Shown: positions 9,273 to 17,825 of the stretch, piece after piece | Position numbering within the stretch: position 1 is the first letter of the stretch | How the letters are laid out: every line of letters starts with the position of its first letter | Source of the DNA: an uncultured Bryobacterales bacterium | GTDB lineage: Bacteria; Acidobacteriota; Terriglobia; Bryobacterales; Bryobacteraceae | Direction of reading: 5' to 3' | NCBI GenBank assembly: GCA_937859895.1 | Contig: CALMAV010000174.1 | Span: 1 to 22,450 of the forward strand | Length of the DNA: 22,450 bases | Position numbers and translations under genes: made by a program | Notes under the pieces: model-generated | Told to the model about the DNA's origin: nothing | Databases searched by the model: none | The model's input: only the letters and a program-made list of their open reading frames with translations

Positions 9273-11597
9273 TTGCCGGCTGGAGCGAAGACGGACCGAG
9301 TTACGTTTGGACTCTTCGAAGCGGACCTTCGCTCTGGAGAGCTGTGGAAGGCCGGATATAGGGTCAAGCTTCCGAGACAGCCGTTTCGAGTCCTGGCAAT
9401 GCTTCTCATCAGAGCCGGTGACATCGTCACTCGAGAGGATCTTCAACGTGATATCTGGGGGGAACACACAAATGTCGACTTCGACCAAGCCATAGCTGCA
9501 GCCATCAACAAAGTGCGGGAAGCCTTGGGGGATTCTCCAGAAAATCCGCGTTATATCCAAACACTCACGAAACGCGGCTATAGATTCATTGCACCTGTTG
9601 CGTCAGCGCAGGTAGAGTTGGCGATTGCTCTTCCAAGACAGAGTTTTCAGAGTTCAACTTTGGAGACCGAAGACCCCGTGCCGATTTCACCTCTGGTGGA
9701 TGCGATTCAGGGTGGATCCACTCGAGTATTGTCATCACTGTCGACTCCAACGTCCGAGTTCAAAGTACAAACACCAGATGAGGGAGTCAACGGAAGCGGT
9801 CTTGGGCATCAGCGTGCTGCCGTCATCAAAACTTCCACAAGAACTTCTATAAAATGGCTCTCTGCGGATGGTCATCGGTCGTGGTTCCTGTATGTGTGGC
9901 TAGCCCCAATCATGCTGGCCCTAGGCACAATCATTTCATACGTTTTTCTGCCACAAGCACTGCCAACCCCCCCTTTCCGCATCGATCAGGTGAGTCACTA
10001 CGTACCCATCTCACTCGGTCCGCCGAACCCGGAAAGCTTCTTGACAATGGGGATGGATGGTGATCAGGTGCTGACATCAGTTCTGATAAATGGCCGCCCA
10101 CGCTTATCGGCAATCGATGTCGAGACTGCGGAGGTTCGCGCTATAGAGGTTCCAGATGAGATCTCTGCCAACTCGTTCGCTGACATTTCAAGAAACGGTT
10201 CTCGGCTCCTTCTTCGAAGTCAGCAGTCTACAGAGTCAGAGCAGCCTCTTTGGGTGGTGCCGTCAGTGGGAGGCAGCGGGCGTCGTGTTCCTGGCGTACT
10301 CGCACATGACGCCGCTTGGATGCCCGATGGGGTCAGCATCCTCTATGCGACCAGCAATGAGCTGGCCGTTATAGGCCCAAACGAAGATTCTTCCAAGGCA
10401 TATGCAAAACTCCCTGGCCGCGCTTTTTGGTTAAGATGGTCCCCCGATGGGAAGTTGTTGAGGTTTACTTTGTTCGACCCAACTACTCACGCCGCCGCTC
10501 TTTGGGAGATTGGAAGTGAAAGTCACACGCCCAAACCGCTTCCCATTCCGCAATTAACAAGCTCTTCCGCTTGTTGCGGGGTATGGCTTCCAGATGGCAG
10601 GTCGTTTGTCTTTCAAGCGAATGACAACCTCTGGCAGCTTCAAGGCTCTGGGCCTCGAGCAAAGCTGGTTCAGCTCACCAATGGACCACTTCGCTTCCTC
10701 TCCCCTGTCGCTTCCCGAAGTGGCAGCCGAATCTTCTTTATTGGCTTGGAACCTCCTTCTGGCCTGCAGCAATACGAGCCTGAACGGAAGGCTTTCGGGC
10801 CGGCACCTGGTTTCCTCGCGGAAGCTAATCGTATTGACTATTCAAGGGACGGCAAGTGGGTTGCTTGGACGGACATTCACGAGAAGCTCTGGCGCGCGCG
10901 CACGGATGGTTCGGACAAGATCCGTCTAACCTCCGATGCGTTGGAAGTCTTCCTTGCGCATTGGTCACCAGACGGAAGGCGTCTGGCGGTTATGGCGAGG
11001 AAACCCGGGAGTATTTGGCAGATTTACCTTGTGGATGCAAGCGGCGGCAAAGCCGAAGCGCTCCTCAACGAAGCGCGCAACGCTGCAGATCCCGGATGGT
11101 CTCCGGACGGCGCAAGCCTCGTGTTTGGACGAGAGCCGGATCTGATGGGCAAGGAAAGCGGCGCCCGTACCATCCAAGTCGTTAACCTGTTGACACATCG
11201 AGTTGAGGAACTGCCAAGCTCAGAAGGCCTTTTCAGCCCACGATGGTCTCCCGATGGCCGCTGGATCGTGGCACTTGCCTCAGATCAGAAGATTGTAAAA
11301 CTCTACGACGTTGTCCGAGGACGATGGAAGGACCTTGCCGCGACAAGTGCGGCGGACCCTGTATGGAGTTTCGATAGTCGAGCTGTCTATATACATGCTT
11401 TCCTGGCCGATCGCGAACCGCTTCTAAAGATAGAGGTTCCTACTGGAGCAATTCAAGTCATCGCCGATCTTGGAAACTTCCCGAATGGCGAGGCTGCAAA
11501 TTACTTTTTTGGGGGAATTACACCGCGTGGCGCTCCTCTCGTCCAGCCTCGCGTCGGAACGGGTAATCTTTATACCCTTGATTCATCGATCCACTAG
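9273..11597 (+). CDS. Membrane one-component regulator: winged-helix DNA-binding domain, one TM helix, TolB/WD40-like propeller
   Basis: The protein is 774 residues from TTG 9273, or 798 if started at ATG 9201. I prefer TTG because GGAGGAGA stands 6 bases before it; in the longer version that same site is translated as part of a run of six arginines, and the family usually begins near VTFGLFEADLRSGEL. In the 798-residue numbering, an OmpR/CadC-type winged helix covers 33-131 (PFRVLAMLL, VDFDQAIAAAINKVREALGD, TLTKRGYRFIAPV). A single membrane helix covers about 228-250. The C-terminal ~530 residues are a beta-propeller with WSPDGKLLRF, WSPDGRRLAV, WSPDGASLVF and WSPDGRWIVA repeats, predicted periplasmic. 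There is no receiver or kinase domain, so it should act like CadC/ToxR: an external signal changes DNA binding at the membrane. Divergent placement suggests control of the receptor-pullulanase operon; the ligand is unknown. Confidence 0.9.
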   Translation: MPAGAKTDRVTFGLFEADLRSGELWKAGYRVKLPRQPFRVLAMLLIRAGDIVTREDLQRDIWGEHTNVDFDQAIAAAINKVREALGDSPENPRYIQTLTKRGYRFIAPVASAQVELAIALPRQSFQSSTLETEDPVPISPLVDAIQGGSTRVLSSLSTPTSEFKVQTPDEGVNGSGLGHQRAAVIKTSTRTSIKWLSADGHRSWFLYVWLAPIMLALGTIISYVFLPQALPTPPFRIDQVSHYVPISLGPPNPESFLTMGMDGDQVLTSVLINGRPRLSAIDVETAEVRAIEVPDEISANSFADISRNGSRLLLRSQQSTESEQPLWVVPSVGGSGRRVPGVLAHDAAWMPDGVSILYATSNELAVIGPNEDSSKAYAKLPGRAFWLRWSPDGKLLRFTLFDPTTHAAALWEIGSESHTPKPLPIPQLTSSSACCGVWLPDGRSFVFQANDNLWQLQGSGPRAKLVQLTNGPLRFLSPVASRSGSRIFFIGLEPPSGLQQYEPERKAFGPAPGFLAEANRIDYSRDGKWVAWTDIHEKLWRARTDGSDKIRLTSDALEVFLAHWSPDGRRLAVMARKPGSIWQIYLVDASGGKAEALLNEARNAADPGWSPDGASLVFGREPDLMGKESGARTIQVVNLLTHRVEELPSSEGLFSPRWSPDGRWIVALASDQKIVKLYDVVRGRWKDLAATSAADPVWSFDSRAVYIHAFLADREPLLKIEVPTGAIQVIADLGNFPNGEAANYFFGGITPRGAPLVQPRVGTGNLYTLDSSIH

Positions 11598-12025
11598 GGA
11601 TAGCTATTAACCTATCGGGTGCCTCACCGCGAGAGGAGAATTACGATGCCGTCAGTCTTTACCCATGGCATTCCGAATGACTCCATTGATCAAGTCGCTG
11701 ATGGTGATGAACCAAACGATATGGCTCCTCTGGTTCGGCTACGACGTTCTGTGCTCGATGACTAAATTGGCTTTGCAGTCGTTCCAGCACACGCTGCGCG
11801 AAACTGACTCTCGAATCCCTCTTGTCAACTAGGAAACCTACGAGCTGTCGGGCAAGAATTTGAAGATGGAATGGCCTCAAATCAGTTAGTGAGCACACCG
11901 GACCGTTAGCGTCAGTTGAGCATACCTAGACGGCTTGCTTCTGACAAGCGACTGCTGAGGATTTACACATTCGTTAGGAGAGTCTGACGATAGAATCTGT
12001 GCTTCGGCAGGTATGATCGGTAAGG
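11598..12025. other. 428-bp stretch with no convincing gene
   Basis: I see only short frames here. The reverse-strand frame 11659-11898 has no recognisable domain, and the forward frames are below 55 codons. No hairpin followed by a T run is visible after the regulator gene. The one item with a good ribosome site is the 39-codon ORF at 11646. Confidence 0.5.
11646..11765 (+). CDS. Possible 39-residue ORF or gene fragment, unknown function
   Basis: ATG at 11646 is preceded by AGGAG with 7-bp spacing, a strong ribosome site. The product begins MPSVFTHGIP and is acidic in the middle (ADGDEPND). The opening faintly recalls the first strand and oxyanion loop of alpha/beta hydrolases, which would make it a truncated start of such a gene, but nothing after residue 10 supports that. 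It begins 48 bp after the regulator gene. Doubtful. Confidence 0.2.
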   Translation: MPSVFTHGIPNDSIDQVADGDEPNDMAPLVRLRRSVLDD

Positions 12026-12607
12026 TTGAGCAATACCCCGGAACACCCGATGAACATCTACATTGACGAATCAGGAACCTTCGGCTGGCGCAATCCCGAG
12101 GTGTCGCTCTTTTGTAGAGTCGTCGTTCCCGACCGTACTTTAGAAGCGCTCTTCGAGCGCTCGCCCAGTGGCGGCAATGGCTTATCGGTAGGAGCAGACG
12201 GGAGATTAAGGACAGCCAGCTGACTGGATCTCAACTCTCATCCTTCGTTTCTCAAGAGTCGCCCCCGAACGATCGTGACATTCGGCCTGCTTGCCGTGGG
12301 ATCAACACCTCTATAACTCAGGAGAGGGTGGTCGTTCGCCTTAGAGAACAAGCCGCCATCATTCTGGATGAATGCTCCCGTCTCGCGGAACGTCATAACA
12401 ACGCCCGGCTGCAGGAACAATATCTGCAGATGTGTGGCTGGATGAATCCGGAGCGCACAAAATCTGCTGTGGCTCATCGGAGCTGCTGACGCAGTTATCG
12501 ACAGTCTACCGGCGGGCGTCGTTCGATTCTTAGAATCAGAGGATGACTCCGAATTCTCCTACAGGCACACCCTTGAACGCCGCGATGATGTTTTTGCAGA
12601 GAGCTGA
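12026..12607 (+). pseudogene. Frameshifted DUF3800-family gene
   Basis: The conserved DUF3800 N-terminus MNIYIDESGTFG starts at ATG 12050 (a TTG at 12026 gives a longer alternative) and continues VSLFCRVVVPDRTLEALFER. Around 12155-12168 the frame moves by one base (net loss of one) and the family pattern resumes with REIKDSQLTGSQLSSFV, which matches the 'EIKGSxL' segment, and then a helical stretch QERVVVRLREQAAIILDEC to a stop near 12487. Further frames give SSELLTQLSTVYRRAS and PAGVVRFLESEDDSEFSYRHTLER, plausible C-terminal pieces, ending with TGA at 12605-12607. DUF3800 proteins have a nuclease-like fold and are common next to mobile and defence genes, but their role is poorly known. With at least two or three breaks the gene cannot make a full protein. 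It converges with the propeller gene 3 bp away. Confidence 0.75.
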
Positions 12608-12609
12608 AT

Positions 12610-13659
12610 TTATTTCGTTGGAGAGAAGACAGCGATTCGAGGATGAGCGATGAGACTTGCATAACCTACGTAGACCTTGTGTGAGACTGGATCTACCGCT
12701 AGCGTATGTGCGCCGTAGTGAGTGCGTATTTCGTCAAGCACCCGGTATGCATCCGAACTGTCCTGTTGAATGACGGTCAATTTTCCGGCCCCTCCGGCGG
12801 AGTAGATTCGGTGAAGTATCGGATCGAATGCAACCGAATCAGGCCCTCCCCCGATCTTAAGCGACGTAACGACTCGATGCAGGTCCAAATCGAAGACGAC
12901 CAACATAGCGTTCCCCGAGCAAACCGCAAAGAGACGCCGCAGACTTGGGTCAATGACCATGCCTGTCGGTCCTTCGCAAGGAGCAAGAGGCCAGCGTCCT
13001 ACGATCGTTCGTTTACCAAGATCGATTGCTGCTAACGAATCAATGTCCTCAAGATTCTGATAGAGCAGGTCGGTTTTAGGGTCCTGTGCAACAAACTCAG
13101 GCTTTCCAGGAAGAGGGATCGTTCCGACCGTCGAGCGTGTCTCGGGGTCAATCAAGGTTGCCAGCTTTGCATCGCCATTGGCGACGTACACGAGCTTTGC
13201 TGACGGGGCATAAACGATAGCGTCCGCGTCGTCTGCCACCGCAATGGCCTGAAATTGTTGGAGAGTCCTTGGATCGAAGACCTGAACCATGTTCTCTTCA
13301 CTTCTTGTGAGAAAGGCTATGTTGGCTTCGCGAAATAACGCGATTCCATGAGCCGCACCGGCACCAGGCATCTCTGTAACGTGGCTGCTAGACGGCCGAT
13401 CAGCATTCAAGTCGATCTTGAATAAGGACCCTGTTGATTCGCTGGTGACGAATAGGGCTTTTCCGTCTAGCGTCAGATAGTCAAGGACGTTGAGCAGCCC
13501 ATGCTTTGGGAGCACAACATACCCCTCGAAGGTCATGAAGCTGGATTTGCCAGGTGTTCCCGGATAAGTAAGATACATGCCCCCCACTGAAAGACACACG
13601 AGGATCGCGGTTGCAAGCACCGCTGTGATTTGAAGACCTCGTTTGATGAATACATTCAT
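12610..13659 (-). CDS. YncE-like beta-propeller protein with N-terminal membrane anchor
   Basis: The product has 349 residues. Residues ~10-32 are one hydrophobic segment (TAVLATAILVCLSVGGMYL) that should anchor the protein or act as an uncleaved signal, leaving the rest in the periplasm. The remainder is a repeat propeller of the YncE/lactonase-like class: successive blades contain VLDYLTLDGKALFVTSE, HGIALFREANIAFLT, DADAIVYAPSAKLVYVANG, PEFVAQDPKTDLLYQN, GMVIDPSLRRLFAVCSG, DSVAFDPILHRIYSAGG and LAVDPVSHKVYVGYA, about seven blades. No catalytic residues can be named; such proteins bind ligands or partners. The ATG follows AGGAGG. It stands alone on its strand between the DUF3800 remnant and the next leftward gene 141 bp upstream, with which it may share a transcript. 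Confidence 0.85.
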   Translation of the reverse strand: MNVFIKRGLQITAVLATAILVCLSVGGMYLTYPGTPGKSSFMTFEGYVVLPKHGLLNVLDYLTLDGKALFVTSESTGSLFKIDLNADRPSSSHVTEMPGAGAAHGIALFREANIAFLTRSEENMVQVFDPRTLQQFQAIAVADDADAIVYAPSAKLVYVANGDAKLATLIDPETRSTVGTIPLPGKPEFVAQDPKTDLLYQNLEDIDSLAAIDLGKRTIVGRWPLAPCEGPTGMVIDPSLRRLFAVCSGNAMLVVFDLDLHRVVTSLKIGGGPDSVAFDPILHRIYSAGGAGKLTVIQQDSSDAYRVLDEIRTHYGAHTLAVDPVSHKVYVGYASLIAHPRIAVFSPTK

Positions 13660-13800
13660 TCTGCCTCCTGCTAAATTTCTCGATTATGTTGATCACTAAG
13701 CTGGTAAAGCTGGAGAATGATTACGGATCTTCTGCTCGTGCAGAGTTGTTCAATCCAAGCGGCCACTTATCGTGTTTTGTAAAGCTGTCCGCGGTGCGTA

Positions 13801-15000
13801 CTACGGTGCCCCAGCGGGAGGGACGTTCGTTGTAAGACGTTTGGAGAAGAATTCTTGAATGATAGTTCCACCAGCTTTTCCGGCAATACCGATCAAAGCA
13901 TTGGTGAAGACTAGCCCCACGCCTCGGTCCGCATGAGGATAGTACAAATTGGAGAGGGCACCGGAGCCAATGTCACCTAGAAAATAAGAATAATTCGGCA
14001 TCGTCTTTCCGCTATCGCTGCGAGTAACAATTGCAAAACTTGCCGCGTGGATTAAGCGAGATTTAGTAGATCCCGTCCCCTGATAAAAGTAGCGTGGATC
14101 CTGGTGAAAAAGAGCAGGGAACACTGCATGACTCAGGAAGTCGCTGCACCGCCCGTCTCCAAATCGAGCCGCGAAACGCTTACTGTAACCGGCCGCCCCG
14201 TACCCGTAGCCGGGATACGTGTCATTAGCCTGCTCAATACCGGCGGTCAGGCCAACACCAATCAGCGCGACAGGGTCGAAGCTGTCACGAGTGGCAAGTG
14301 AAAACTTCTGCCTGGTGGTCATCGGAGCAGCGTCATGTACATAGCTCATGTAGAAGTTCGGGAAGACACCGATTAATCGCTGTTTTTCTTCCGCCTTAAT
14401 TTGCTCGGCAGCAATCATTTCGGTGGGACGGACGGTTATTTCTGTGCCTACAGACCCAACTGAAAGCGTGAGATGAGGGAACTGGTACACCTGTTGCGGG
14501 CTTAGATTGATCTCCGGGGATGTGAACGGCGCAAAGCCCTTGGCATTGACGATGATGAGGTAGGAACCAGCCGCAAGCCCCATGAAGGTAAATTCCCCGC
14601 CGCCGCCGGAGGTGAGTCTGAGAGTTTGCGTTCCGTCTCCGTGCGTCAAGCGGACCTGTGCGCCAGGGATGGTGGCCCCGGTATCGTCGAGCACGATACC
14701 CGATACGGTAGCAGCGCCCTCTGTAGAGGAAGATCGTCCGCTTGAGCTCTGTGGAGACCATTGAGGCAGAGGAGCATCAGGCAGAGAGCTACTGCTACTC
14801 ATGCTTAGTTCCGCAGTCTGCTGCTGCCCCTGTGCAGTCACGCTGATGACAAAGAGTAGCAAGAGCGAAGCAGAAGCCAAAACACCAGGTGAACGAAGCG
14901 AAAGATTAACTATCGGGTGGCACCTCCGTGTCGGAGGGGAGAACGCGTCCTGTGTTGCATGAGGACCGTCATATTTATAACTACGAATGGAACGTGGCAT
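13801..15000 (-). CDS. Secreted carboxypeptidase-regulatory-domain protein, acidobacterial envelope family
   Basis: The product has 399 residues. A hydrophobic signal segment (VLASASLLLLFVISVTAQG) lies unusually far in, near residues 40-58, behind a polar stretch; no ATG, GTG or TTG with a good ribosome site sits closer, and the chosen ATG at 15000 follows TTGAGG. A Ser-rich linker (about 66-95) leads to a carboxypeptidase-regulatory-like beta-sandwich at ~96-175 (ATVSGIVLDDTGATIPGAQV, then GEFTFMGLAAGSYLI). The C-terminal half (about 205-399) has AALFHQDPRYFY-like wording (FPALFHQDPRYFYQG) and glycine-rich strands, found in a family I recall as common in Acidobacteria and probably outer-membrane associated. 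It lacks the TonB plug and long barrel of true Oar receptors, so transport is unlikely. Function unknown. Confidence 0.8.
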   Translation of the reverse strand: MPRSIRSYKYDGPHATQDAFSPPTRRCHPIVNLSLRSPGVLASASLLLLFVISVTAQGQQQTAELSMSSSSSLPDAPLPQWSPQSSSGRSSSTEGAATVSGIVLDDTGATIPGAQVRLTHGDGTQTLRLTSGGGGEFTFMGLAAGSYLIIVNAKGFAPFTSPEINLSPQQVYQFPHLTLSVGSVGTEITVRPTEMIAAEQIKAEEKQRLIGVFPNFYMSYVHDAAPMTTRQKFSLATRDSFDPVALIGVGLTAGIEQANDTYPGYGYGAAGYSKRFAARFGDGRCSDFLSHAVFPALFHQDPRYFYQGTGSTKSRLIHAASFAIVTRSDSGKTMPNYSYFLGDIGSGALSNLYYPHADRGVGLVFTNALIGIAGKAGGTIIQEFFSKRLTTNVPPAGAP

Positions 15001-15146
15001 GGCGTCTACCTCAAGGAACTTTCTTTGAAATTGGAACTTTCTGACGCTTGCGAAAGTAAAAGGAACATATGGAGCTCATCACGTTATTTCCTATACAGCG
15101 ATGATCCCTCTTAGGTTGAGTTCGAGACGTGATCCTGGCGGGAGTA

Positions 15147-15530
15147 CTAGCTGTTTCCCCGTGCAGCCTGGCCGTGGATCGTCTCTGGCCTGCCCCACTT
15201 CTTAGGGCCGATCAGATCGAGGGACAGGCTGCCACTGCTGATATGGACGGTTGCGTCAAAGTGTTTCTTATCCTGGACGAATGAGAAGGTCAACGTATCT
15301 CCTGCAACCCTGCCGTTCTCGATCTCGGACGCCTCTCCATTCGGTGGCGCCCACTTGCCGGTAATCGAATCGCCGGACTGGTTCAGCGTCAGGAGCGTAA
15401 TTGCAGACTTGCCGTCGGGAAGCACGAACCATTTGCCGCTCAGGGTGGGGCCTTGCGCATCGACTTGCTGCGACAGCGCAAGCACAAGAGCCAAACCAAA
15501 CAAGCCTGCAATCCATAGGCTTTTCTTCAT
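15147..15530 (-). CDS. Small secreted protein, unknown function
   Basis: The product has 127 residues, starting MKKSLWIAGLFGLALVLALS with a clear signal peptide probably cleaved after VDAQ (residue ~26). The mature ~100 residues read as antiparallel strands (LSGKWFVLPDGKSAITLLTL, GDSITGKWAPPNGEA, GDTLTFSFVQDKKHFDATV, GSLSLDLIGPKKWGRP), the 'GKW...L.Q.G..ItG.W' pattern of short lipocalin-like domains frequent in Acidobacteria and Planctomycetes. GAGGA precedes the ATG with 9-bp spacing. It is divergent from the histidine kinase gene 258 bp away, so it could be a target or ligand-presenting partner of that system, but that is only position. Confidence 0.8.
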   Translation of the reverse strand: MKKSLWIAGLFGLALVLALSQQVDAQGPTLSGKWFVLPDGKSAITLLTLNQSGDSITGKWAPPNGEASEIENGRVAGDTLTFSFVQDKKHFDATVHISSGSLSLDLIGPKKWGRPETIHGQAARGNS

Positions 15531-15788
15531 GACAGTTATCCTCTAGATAAACCCTACTGTGCCTGGAGTTGTTGCCCTGTTTAGAAACGTTGACCCTTTG
15601 TAAGGTTTTGTAGGCATGCAAATCGGCAGTATGATCCACGCCTGAGCATGCGAGGGCTGTTTATGCCCCACCACGTTCCGGAAGGCTCAATACCTGTAAG
15701 GATTTGTGTAGACTGAGCGATGCATCCACCCGGAGACTATTCTTTGCCGTATAGATCAGGGTGAGATCGCAATTAGAAGAGAGGGCAC

Positions 15789-17267
15789 GTGTCTCATCAT
15801 CGTCATAATCGGCTCGGTCAGGTGAAGGCACGAGTACCCATGTATCGACTCTTCATCACCATCTTTCTGTGGTTCTGGTTCGCTGCCTGGGGCATGTTTG
15901 CCATGGTCTTTCTCGTAGACCACCTGAAAGGGATACGGCAGGTGTCCGCTCCCAACATGTATGCGACGATTGCGCCTATTCTCGCCGCAGAAGCTGTAAG
16001 GACGTATGAAGTTGACGGCGCTTCCGCGCTTGCTCGTTTCTCACAAAGCAGCCGGTATCAGGATCGTCGCATCTTTCTGCTTGATGGATTTTATAAAGAT
16101 GTGTTGGGCGGCTCGCCGACGAATGAAGGTCTTAAGGTCGCCCATGCAGCTAGAACCGGCCAACTCTACATGCGCGGTTACAACACCGCTGCATACAAGT
16201 TAGTCTCTGCTTCAGGCCGTCCTTACATCCTGCTCATCTATCTCACAAAGTCCATGCGGATTGACCTGATCGAGGCTTTAGTAGGAAAAAATCTCCCGTA
16301 TACGATCTGCGTGATTCTTCTGGTGACCGCACTTTGCTTTGCCCTTGCGTATCACATAGCGGCACCCATTCACAGCATCCAGTCGACGGCCCGGAGGGTT
16401 GCTCAGGGAGATCTTAAAGCACGCGTACCAGGCAATGTAGGAAAGCGCTTTGATGAATTGTCCGCTCTGGCCAAGGACTTTGATTCAATGGTCGATCGGC
16501 TTGAACTCCTGATTGAAACGCAGCGAAATCTTTTGAGCTCCGTATCGCATGAGCTCCGCTCTCCTCTAGCGAGGATCAATCTCATCGTCGCAATATTGAA
16601 GCAACGCTATACAGCAGACGCCGACGACATGTTTCTGCATCTCGATCGAAATGTCGCGAGAATCGATGTCCTGATTGGTCAAATCTTGACTCTCTCGCGT
16701 CTGGAGTCCGGACTGTCTTCTTCGAAGAGAGAAGATGTCGATCTTGCTCAACTCGTCGATGAAACAGTCGCCGATTGTCACTTTGAGGCAGAAGCGTCGC
16801 AGAAGTCGGTGAGCTTCCGCGCGATGGGTATATTCCTTGTCAGGAACGCCGATCCGCATGCCCTTCGGAGCGCTTGCGAGAACGTCATTCGTAACGCGGT
16901 CCGTTTTACTCTGCCCGGAACCAATGTTGAGGTGGTATTGGATCACAACAGAGACGCATCGGAATCACAGGCCATTCTTTTCATTCGTGACTACGGTCCT
17001 GGGGTTCCAGAAGAATCGCTCGATACAATCTTTCAACCCTTCTACCGGGTCGCGAGCGAAGGGCAAGGTCCAGACGGGAACGGCCTCGGACTCGCCATTG
17101 CCGCTGAGGCCATTCGCTTGCATGGCGGCAAGATCAGTGCTTCGAATCGCCGTCCTGTGGGCCTTGAAATCATCATCCGAGTGCCTGTTAATCTCGATGG
17201 GCCATTGCGTGGAGTTGAGCTTCTTAATTCCCAGTCGCTCTTGGTCGGCCGGGCTAACACAGTGTGA
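15789..17267 (+). CDS. CpxA-like sensor histidine kinase
   Basis: The product has 492 residues. The GTG start follows GAGAGGG; an in-frame ATG at 15840 directly before the first membrane helix is the alternative. Two membrane helices (about 20-42 and 168-190) flank a ~125-residue periplasmic sensor domain. Then come a HAMP region (about 190-245), the HisKA helix with phospho-acceptor His254 in SVSHELRSPLAR, and the ATPase domain with N box ENVIRNAVRFT (364-374), G1 box DYGPGVPEE (401-409), F box FQPFYR and G2 box GNGLGLAIA. All catalytic motifs are present, so autokinase activity is expected. Sensor and HisKA wording resemble envelope-stress kinases of the CpxA type. The likely partner is the OmpR-type regulator 560 bp downstream on the same strand; kinase before regulator with a gap is unusual for such pairs. 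Confidence 0.93.
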   Translation: MSHHRHNRLGQVKARVPMYRLFITIFLWFWFAAWGMFAMVFLVDHLKGIRQVSAPNMYATIAPILAAEAVRTYEVDGASALARFSQSSRYQDRRIFLLDGFYKDVLGGSPTNEGLKVAHAARTGQLYMRGYNTAAYKLVSASGRPYILLIYLTKSMRIDLIEALVGKNLPYTICVILLVTALCFALAYHIAAPIHSIQSTARRVAQGDLKARVPGNVGKRFDELSALAKDFDSMVDRLELLIETQRNLLSSVSHELRSPLARINLIVAILKQRYTADADDMFLHLDRNVARIDVLIGQILTLSRLESGLSSSKREDVDLAQLVDETVADCHFEAEASQKSVSFRAMGIFLVRNADPHALRSACENVIRNAVRFTLPGTNVEVVLDHNRDASESQAILFIRDYGPGVPEESLDTIFQPFYRVASEGQGPDGNGLGLAIAAEAIRLHGGKISASNRRPVGLEIIIRVPVNLDGPLRGVELLNSQSLLVGRANTV

Positions 17268-17528
17268 AACCGTGTTCGATGGTGGTTGAACTACAGACAC
17301 AGTATCAGGCCCTTTACAGTCCTCAAGCCGCATGAGGCGTTTGACGGCGAAGATACAAATCCTGACAAACCGTAGACATTTCCTGACAGCACGGCCCCTG
17401 TTGCCATTTGAAGATGGATGGAGTTGAGGTATGGCCTGGTTTGCTGAACGCTGGATGTTGCTCTTCCATCAACTGCAGGCACACTTCGCTTTCACCTCGC
17501 GCTGACTATGTCTCTCTTGGAGCTATCA
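17268..17528. other. Spacer between kinase gene and small secreted ORF
   Basis: These 261 bp hold no recognisable gene. The forward frame from 17408 that runs through is most simply an upstream extension of the broken small secreted gene. No terminator hairpin with a T run and no convincing promoter were found. Confidence 0.4.
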
Positions 17529-17719
17529 ATGAAGAAACATTATTCCTTGCCATCTGCCTGTTGGCACTCAGTGTGCCGGCCTCGTTTGCCCATCCTACTC
17601 AGTTTGTTCATCATGAACGATCCCCCCCATATACACGATCGGACCAGTCATATCCACGATCCTTCGAGCGTGACGCGTTCGCAGCAGTAGAGCCCCCAGA
17701 CATCCAGTCGGCAGCGTGA
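17529..17719 (+). pseudogene. Small secreted protein gene with one-base deletion in the signal peptide
   Basis: ATG at 17529 has a good ribosome site (CTTGGAG, 7 bp upstream) and reads MKKHYSLP, which is no signal peptide. In the next frame the same DNA reads TLFLAICLLALSVPASFAHP, a textbook signal peptide ending in A-S-F-A. Adding back one A to the AAA run (AAAA) gives MKKTLFLAICLLALSVPASFA followed by a ~42-residue polar, His/Pro-rich tail to TGA at 17717-17719. Length 191 nt is exactly one base short of 64 codons. So either a secreted peptide of about 63 residues has been lost, or the base is missing from the assembly. It lies between kinase and response regulator, where small periplasmic modulators such as CpxP or Spy can occur, but no LTxxQ motif is present. 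A longer frame from 17408 could bypass the lesion. Confidence 0.6.
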
Positions 17720-17825
17720 GCCTGCTGCCTGGCAGGATATGTCGGAAGAGATCGAGATCCAGGACGTGTCTTGTTGATGCATCCCTGGTGCAACAGGCAC
17801 GTATGATTCATGTGAGGCGATTGAA

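Noticed and set aside
11659..11898. Reverse frame of 79 codons in the gap after the regulator
   Set aside because: No domain, no ribosome site seen, and composition is not convincing.
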